Assembly: GCA_964484125.1 (NCBI GenBank)
Contig: CAZAEK010000037.1
Coordinates: forward strand, 1-11,442
Reading direction: 5' to 3'
Length of the DNA stretch: 11,442 nt
Source: DSSM01 sp964484125
GTDB taxonomy: Bacteria; Bacteroidota; Ignavibacteria; Tepidaquicellales; Tepidaquicellaceae
The translations under genes and the position numbers were made by a program. The notes below the pieces were generated by a model, which was given only the letters and a program-made list of their open reading frames with translations, was not told the DNA's origin and ran no database searches. Shown here piece after piece: positions 7,558 through 11,442 of the stretch. How positions within the stretch are numbered: position 1 is the first letter of the stretch; every line of letters starts with the position of its first letter.

Positions 7558-8865
7558 CTATTTACGTTTTTTCCATAAACGCTCGAGGCGGGCTTTGAGT
7601 TTGGCTTCTCCGCCGAGTTCGGTTGGGTGATAATAAATTTTTTCACCTAATTCCGGCGGCAGATATTCCTGCTCAACAAAATGTTCCGGGTAATCGTGTG
7701 AGTATTTGTAATCTTTTCCATAACCGAGTTTTTTCATCATAGTTGTCGGGGCATTTTTTAAGTGCAATGGTACATCAAAGAGATGTTTATCTCTGACATC
7801 TTCTGTGGCTTTCTCGATTGCCATATATGATGCGTTGCTTTTGGGACAGCTTGCAAGATAAGTTGCACACTGAGATAAAATAATCCTTGCTTCAGGCATT
7901 CCGATATAATCAACTGCAGTAAATGTACTTGTTGCAAGTGTGAGTGCATAAGGGTCTGCATTGCCTATATCTTCGGAAGCAAGTACAATCATTCTGCGTG
8001 CAATAAATTTCGGGTCTTCGCCTCCCATTAACATACGAGCCAACCAGTAAACTGCCGCATCGGGGTCACTGCCTCTTACGCTTTTTATAAATGCGGAAAT
8101 TATGTTGTAATGTTCTTCAGTGTTTTTATCGTATTTTATATACTTGCTTTGAAATACTTCTTTTATAATTTCGTTTGTAATAAAATATTTTCCATCTCCA
8201 TCAGGAGTTGTAAGTTTAATTGCAAATTCAAATGCATTCAGGAATTTTCTTGCATCACCGCCGGATTGCATTATTAGTAAACTTAAATCTTCAAATTTGA
8301 TTTTTTTACCTTTGAGCTTTTCATCTTTTGCAATTGCATTGTTAAGCAGTTTTTCAAAGTCTTCGTATTGAAGTTCTTCAAGTATGTATAGCCGGCATCT
8401 TGAAAGCAGGGGAGGTATTACTTCGAATGAGGGATTTTCTGTTGTGGCTCCGATTAGTATTATGATTCCGGTTTCTACGCTGTGGAGTAGTGAATCCTGT
8501 TGTGCTTTGTTGAAGCGGTGAATTTCGTCAATGAATAAAATAGTTTTCCGGTTAAAGCGGATTAAATTTCTTCTGGCTTTTTCGATTGCATCGCGTACTT
8601 CCTTTACTCCGGAAGATACTGCTGATAGTTGTATAAAATCCGCATTTACATTATTTGAAATGATTAAAGCCAGTGTTGTTTTTCCGACACCCGGAGGACC
8701 CCATAGTATCATTGATACCGGTTCATTCCGTTCAATCATTAATCTTATTGGTTTGCCTTTTCCTACAAGATGTTCCTGCCCTGCAAAGTCGTTGAGGTTC
8801 TGAGGGCGTACCCTTTCGGCGAGCGGCGATGTATCAGCAGTATTTTCTTCGTTGAATAAATTCAT
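7558..8865 (-). CDS. rarA: Replication-associated recombination protein RarA (MgsA), AAA+ ATPase
   Basis: A 435-residue clamp-loader-like AAA+ ATPase of the RarA/MgsA/WRNIP1 family, which acts at stalled replication forks in the cytoplasm. Visible motifs: Walker A GPPGVGKTT at 56-64, Walker B ILFIDEIHRF at 109-118 (Asp113, Glu114), sensor 1 GATTENPSF at 139-147, and the arginine finger in LSRCR at 154-158. The C-terminal half has the RarA-specific tetramerisation region: SVRGSDPDAAVYWLARM near 265-281 and the SEDIGNADP block. Length is normal for the family. The ATG overlaps the stop of the upstream aminotransferase gene (ATGA), implying coupled translation, and no independent Shine-Dalgarno is needed. 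The lipoprotein lipase gene follows after 68 AT-rich bases. No missing catalytic residues were seen. Confidence 0.96.
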   Translation of the reverse strand: MNLFNEENTADTSPLAERVRPQNLNDFAGQEHLVGKGKPIRLMIERNEPVSMILWGPPGVGKTTLALIISNNVNADFIQLSAVSSGVKEVRDAIEKARRNLIRFNRKTILFIDEIHRFNKAQQDSLLHSVETGIIILIGATTENPSFEVIPPLLSRCRLYILEELQYEDFEKLLNNAIAKDEKLKGKKIKFEDLSLLIMQSGGDARKFLNAFEFAIKLTTPDGDGKYFITNEIIKEVFQSKYIKYDKNTEEHYNIISAFIKSVRGSDPDAAVYWLARMLMGGEDPKFIARRMIVLASEDIGNADPYALTLATSTFTAVDYIGMPEARIILSQCATYLASCPKSNASYMAIEKATEDVRDKHLFDVPLHLKNAPTTMMKKLGYGKDYKYSHDYPEHFVEQEYLPPELGEKIYYHPTELGGEAKLKARLERLWKKRK

Positions 8866-9950
8866 TTACCGAAATTTAAAAATAATTTACATAATTCTTC
8901 TGTTGCAAGGATGCTTTGTGTCGGGAAATTTGCAATTCTTATCTGGTCGTCTTTTTTCTCTCTGTATCCTTTACTGATTTCAAATCCGTTTAAGTTTAAG
9001 TATTTTGTTAGCTCATCTACATCTTTTCCACTTACAGCAACAATGGTTGTTTTTGAGCAGTTTTCTTCAGAACCTATATAAGGTTTAAGATATCCTGATT
9101 TTTTAAATGTATCATAAATAAGTCCGGCTTTCAATTCAGTTTCCTTTCTTATAGTATCAATTCCGTAATTGAATAAAAGTTCGCTGAGTTTTGACAAAAT
9201 AAAAATTGCCGGTATATTTGGAGTTACTGTTGTCTGTAACTTTAATGCGTTATCTTTCAGGCGTTCAAAATTAAAAAACGTTCCTCTGTTGAAATTTTTG
9301 TCAGAAAGATATTTCGATTTTTCAACAAGTGTGTCTTTGAAAATTATTACACCGAGTCCGGGTGGCATTCCGAATCCTTTTTGTACAGAAAAAAATGCAG
9401 TATCTATAAGGTTGAAATCAATTCCGTAATAGGGGACTGATGTTGTTGCATCGAGAGCAATCGGTATATTTGGATATTTTTCTTTAATGGTTTTAATTTG
9501 AGGCATTTCGATTGCGTGTCCGGAACTTGTGTCATTATGCGTAATGGTAATAAGTTCTGCAGTATCAGGGATATCAATTTCAGATGGTTCGAATTTTTTA
9601 TGAAGATTTACTTTGTATTCATTTGTTTGCTTTGAGCATTGCTCTGAAATCTCACGGAAGCGCCTTGCGAAAAATCCGTTTATAATATGAAAAGATTCTT
9701 TTTCAACTGTATTTTCTATGACACGCTCCATGCATTCAGTTGCGGAACTTAAAAATGCGATATGAAAATTTGCGGGAATGTTTAAAAGTTTGCGGAGATA
9801 GTTATCGGCATTTCTGTAAATTTCTGAAAATTCCCTGCTGCGATGTGATATGGAAAATATTTTTTCTTCCCGTGCAGTTTGAATGTATTCATATATTTGC
9901 GGGAATATTTCGGTTGGTCCTACTGTGAAATATTTTTTTGTGTTTGGCAT
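8862..9950 (-). CDS. Class V PLP-dependent aminotransferase, SerC/alanine-glyoxylate-aminotransferase-like
   Basis: A 362-residue fold-type I PLP enzyme. The N-terminus YFTVGPTEIFP (7-17) and SISHRSREF (33-41) match the substrate-binding opening of phosphoserine and alanine-glyoxylate aminotransferases. SSATE (68-72) lies where the PLP phosphate is held, Asp167 (ALDATTSVP) should bind the pyridine nitrogen, and Lys191 in SVQKGFG (188-194) is the Schiff-base lysine, followed by the usual PPGLGV. Phosphoserine transaminase (serine biosynthesis) is the more likely activity from the SHRS opening, but related class V enzymes share these features, so no symbol is given. The ATG at 9950 begins right at the family N-terminus; no Shine-Dalgarno is visible. 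An ATTCCCGC palindrome lies only 15 bp upstream, so the promoter is probably further up, possibly beyond the repeats or at the tRNA. It is coupled to rarA by ATGA. Confidence 0.85.
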   Translation of the reverse strand: MPNTKKYFTVGPTEIFPQIYEYIQTAREEKIFSISHRSREFSEIYRNADNYLRKLLNIPANFHIAFLSSATECMERVIENTVEKESFHIINGFFARRFREISEQCSKQTNEYKVNLHKKFEPSEIDIPDTAELITITHNDTSSGHAIEMPQIKTIKEKYPNIPIALDATTSVPYYGIDFNLIDTAFFSVQKGFGMPPGLGVIIFKDTLVEKSKYLSDKNFNRGTFFNFERLKDNALKLQTTVTPNIPAIFILSKLSELLFNYGIDTIRKETELKAGLIYDTFKKSGYLKPYIGSEENCSKTTIVAVSGKDVDELTKYLNLNGFEISKGYREKKDDQIRIANFPTQSILATEELCKLFLNFGK

Positions 9951-9965
9951 ACTAAATTTAAACGG

Positions 9966-10050
9966 ATTCCCGCTTTTGCGGGAATGACAGCTAACAACGA
10001 ATTCCCGCTCCGTAAAGTTGGGATGGAAAATGTTACACCCGTGCGGGAAT
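9966..10050. repeat. PAKAGI/dRS3-like ATTCCCGC...GCGGGAAT palindromic repeat cluster
   Basis: A perfect unit ATTCCCGCTTTTGCGGGAAT sits at 9966-9985 (8-bp arms, 4-base loop). A second pair of identical arms, ATTCCCGC at 10001-10008 and GCGGGAAT at 10043-10050, flanks 34 bases that contain an inner CCCGTGCGGG hairpin. The first unit fits the ATTCCC-N8-GGGAAT form known from Neisseria dRS3; read on the minus strand it translates as the familiar VIPAKAGI of dispersed repeats found in many phyla. The cluster fills nearly all the space between the tRNA-Gly gene and the aminotransferase start. No protein is encoded. Confidence 0.85.
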
Positions 10051-10068
10051 GAAGGGTAAAAATATTTG

Positions 10069-10140
10069 AGCGGAAGACGGGACTCGAACCCGCGGCGTCA
10101 AGCTTGGGAAGCTTGCATTCTACCACTGAATTACTTCCGC
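10069..10140 (-). tRNA. tRNA-Gly (anticodon CCC)
   Basis: Read on the minus strand, GCGGAAG pairs perfectly with CTTCCGC (7-bp acceptor). The D arm is ATTC/GAAT with loop AGTGGTA. The anticodon stem CAAGC/GCTTG encloses TTCCCAA, placing anticodon CCC at 10106-10108. The variable loop is five bases, and the T arm GCGGG/CCCGT (one G-T pair) carries TTCGAGT. The base after the acceptor is T, the U73 discriminator normal for bacterial tRNA-Gly. CCA is not encoded (TCAAA follows) and must be added after transcription. It should read GGG glycine codons. Confidence 0.96.
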
Positions 10141-10190
10141 ATTTACCATAATTTAATATTTATATACAAATTTTTAAAGGCAACTTTTTA

Positions 10191-10248
10191 CTACAAACAT
10201 ACAACTCCTACGGAGTTGAAAATAGGTGCAATTATTTTCTATAAACAT
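10191..10248. repeat. Small palindromic repeat with flanking direct repeats
   Basis: A perfect palindrome CAACTCC-TAC-GGAGTTG (10202-10218) lies between two near-identical 10-mers, CTACAAACAT (10191-10200) and CTATAAACAT (10239-10248), spaced 48 bp apart. It sits between the tRNA gene and the GNAT-like gene. The 48-bp spacing and the CTCCTACGGAG core resemble intergenic repeat modules I associate with Bacteroidota-type genomes; that link is recollection, not a search. Confidence 0.6.
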
Positions 10249-10275
10249 TAAAAATTGCGGCTTTTATTAAACTTT

Positions 10276-10281
10276 TATAAT
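10276..10281 (+). promoter_or_regulatory. Possible -10 element (TATAAT) for the GNAT-like gene
   Basis: A perfect TATAAT lies 27 bp upstream of the proposed TTG start at 10309. The nearest -35-like hexamer is TTGCGG (10255-10260) with a short 15-base spacer, so the match is incomplete. The position agrees with the view that 10255-10308 is untranslated leader or promoter rather than coding sequence. Confidence 0.35.
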
Positions 10282-10308
10282 GATTATTTTATAAAAAAAT
10301 TATATAAC

Positions 10309-11433
10309 TTGAGTATAGAGATAAAAGAAGTTCTAAGTAAAAGCGATTTAAAAAAATTTATCAAATTTCCTTTCGAAATTTATAAAGATTCTCCGTATTG
10401 GATTCCTCCACTTATATTTGATGAAATAAATACGCTTTCAAGAGATAAAAATCCTGCATTTGAATATTGCGACGCAAAATTACTGCTTGCATATAAGGAT
10501 AATAAAATTGCAGGCAGGATTGCAGGTATTATCAATAAAAAATTCAATCAGCTATGGAATAAGAAAACAGTAAAGTTTGGCTGGATTGATTTTATAGATG
10601 ATAAAGAAGTTGTTGATTCACTTTTTAATGCTATTATTGACTGGGCTAAAGAAAAAGGAATGGAAGAAATTCACGGTCCGCTCGGTTTTACTGATTTCGA
10701 TTATGAGGGTATGCTGATTGAAGGATTTAATGAAACAGGGACTCTGGCTACTATATATAATTACCCTTATTATCCTGAACACATGACGCGTATGGGATTT
10801 ACAAAGGAAGTTGATTGGGTTGAATATGAAATTAAAGTTCCTGAAAAAATGCCTGAAAAAATTGAGCGTTTAACGGAAATAATTAAACAGAGACTGAAAA
10901 TAAGAGTATTTGATGCAAAAAAAGGGAAGGATTTTCTTCCTTACGGGCAGGAAGTTTTTCAAATGTTTAATGATGCATATAGAAATTTATTTGGGTTTGT
11001 TCCTCTTAATCAGAAGCAGATTGATATCTATATAAAGCAGTACATTGGATATGTACTTCCAGATTATTTCAAGCTACTTCTTGATGAAAATAATAAGGTT
11101 GCCGGTATTGTTATTGGAATGCCTTCTTTGAGTAAGGCACTAAAAAAATCAAAAGGCAGATTATTTCCATTTGGATTTATTCATCTTGCGAGGGCTTTAA
11201 GTAAGAAAAATAAATATGTAGATTTATATCTTGGAGCTATTCGTCCGGATTTGCAGGGCAAGGGTGCAGATGTACTTTTAATTTCTGAGTTGACAAAATC
11301 ATGTATTGCCAATAAAGTAATATCTGCGGAAAGCAATATTGAACTTGAAACAAATACTTTGGTTCAGGCACACTGGAAACATTTTAATTCACGACAACAT
11401 AAGCGGAGAAGGTGTTTCGTTAAGCAACTGTAA
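10309..11433 (+). CDS. GNAT-like N-acetyltransferase-fold protein, function unknown
   Basis: A protein of about 374 residues from the TTG at 10309; the frame is open back to a TTG at 10255. The later start is preferred because the residues after it (SIEIKEVLSKSDLKKFIKFPFEIY) look like a family N-terminus, and the AT-rich DNA before it holds a TATAAT. No in-frame ATG fits. Conserved blocks (numbered from 10309) are HGPLGFTDFDYEGMLIEGF at 122-140, YNYPYYPEHM at 151-160, and GAIRPDLQGKGAD at 309-321, whose QGKG resembles the acetyl-CoA pyrophosphate loop of GNAT enzymes. The C-terminus (VQAHWKHFNSRQHKRRRCF) matches the natural end of this family as I recall it, so the gene is complete. Substrate and reaction are unknown. 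It is transcribed away from the tRNA and appears monocistronic within the window. Confidence 0.75.
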   Translation: MSIEIKEVLSKSDLKKFIKFPFEIYKDSPYWIPPLIFDEINTLSRDKNPAFEYCDAKLLLAYKDNKIAGRIAGIINKKFNQLWNKKTVKFGWIDFIDDKEVVDSLFNAIIDWAKEKGMEEIHGPLGFTDFDYEGMLIEGFNETGTLATIYNYPYYPEHMTRMGFTKEVDWVEYEIKVPEKMPEKIERLTEIIKQRLKIRVFDAKKGKDFLPYGQEVFQMFNDAYRNLFGFVPLNQKQIDIYIKQYIGYVLPDYFKLLLDENNKVAGIVIGMPSLSKALKKSKGRLFPFGFIHLARALSKKNKYVDLYLGAIRPDLQGKGADVLLISELTKSCIANKVISAESNIELETNTLVQAHWKHFNSRQHKRRRCFVKQL

Positions 11434-11442
11434 AGTTTATCA

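Noticed and set aside
9966..10050. CRISPR-like array from repeated ATTCCCGC motifs
   Set aside because: Arms are only 8 bp, palindromic, unequally spaced and few, with no cas genes; they fit dispersed palindromic repeats.
9920..10126. Minus-strand frame containing VIPAKAGI
   Set aside because: It is translation of the ATTCCCGC repeats and part of the tRNA gene, not a protein.
10069..10254. tRNA-linked integration site or genomic island
   Set aside because: No integrase and no duplicated tRNA 3' end are visible in the window.

Overview
The window is about 11.4 kb of AT-rich chromosomal DNA holding nine protein genes and one tRNA. All genes look intact; none is truncated by the window edges. 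Gene content (HybA/HybB redox pair, secreted GH20 hexosaminidase, GT9 sugar transferase, SerC-like class V aminotransferase, RarA, a GNAT-like protein ending in a conserved RQHKRRR tail), low GC, mostly absent Shine-Dalgarno sequences and PAKAGI-type palindromic repeats suggest a bacterium of the Bacteroidota/Ignavibacteriota side of the FCB group. This assignment is inference from general character, not from a marker gene.

Layout. Left third, minus strand: hybA-hybB (2146 down to 36), joined by an ATGA overlap, encode a Tat-exported four-cluster ferredoxin and a ten-helix NrfD-type quinone-side membrane subunit. No hydrogenase catalytic subunit lies in the window. Upstream on the same strand is a secreted GH20 beta-N-acetylhexosaminidase (3821 down to 2283) whose catalytic Asp-Glu pair reads Asn-Glu. 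Centre, plus strand: a GT9 glycosyltransferase and a LysE-type exporter (4011-6058) share a TAATG junction. A gene-free convergent stretch (6059-6373) holds a perfect 16-bp palindrome. Right-centre, minus strand: a class V aminotransferase overlaps rarA by ATGA (9950 down to 7558), followed after 68 bp by a lipoprotein class 3 lipase (7489 down to 6374). Right end: a cluster of ATTCCCGC/GCGGGAAT repeats, tRNA-Gly(CCC) on the minus strand, a second small palindromic repeat, and a plus-strand GNAT-like gene that probably starts at a TTG.

The genes do not form one pathway: respiration, cell-envelope or glycan turnover, lipid hydrolysis, replication-fork maintenance and amino-acid metabolism sit side by side. 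I found no CRISPR array, transposase, integrase, toxin-antitoxin pair or defence cassette, and no convincing new system. The points most worth a second look are the D-to-N change in the GH20 active site, the hybAB pair without hydrogenase subunits beside it, and three different small palindromic repeats in the right half.
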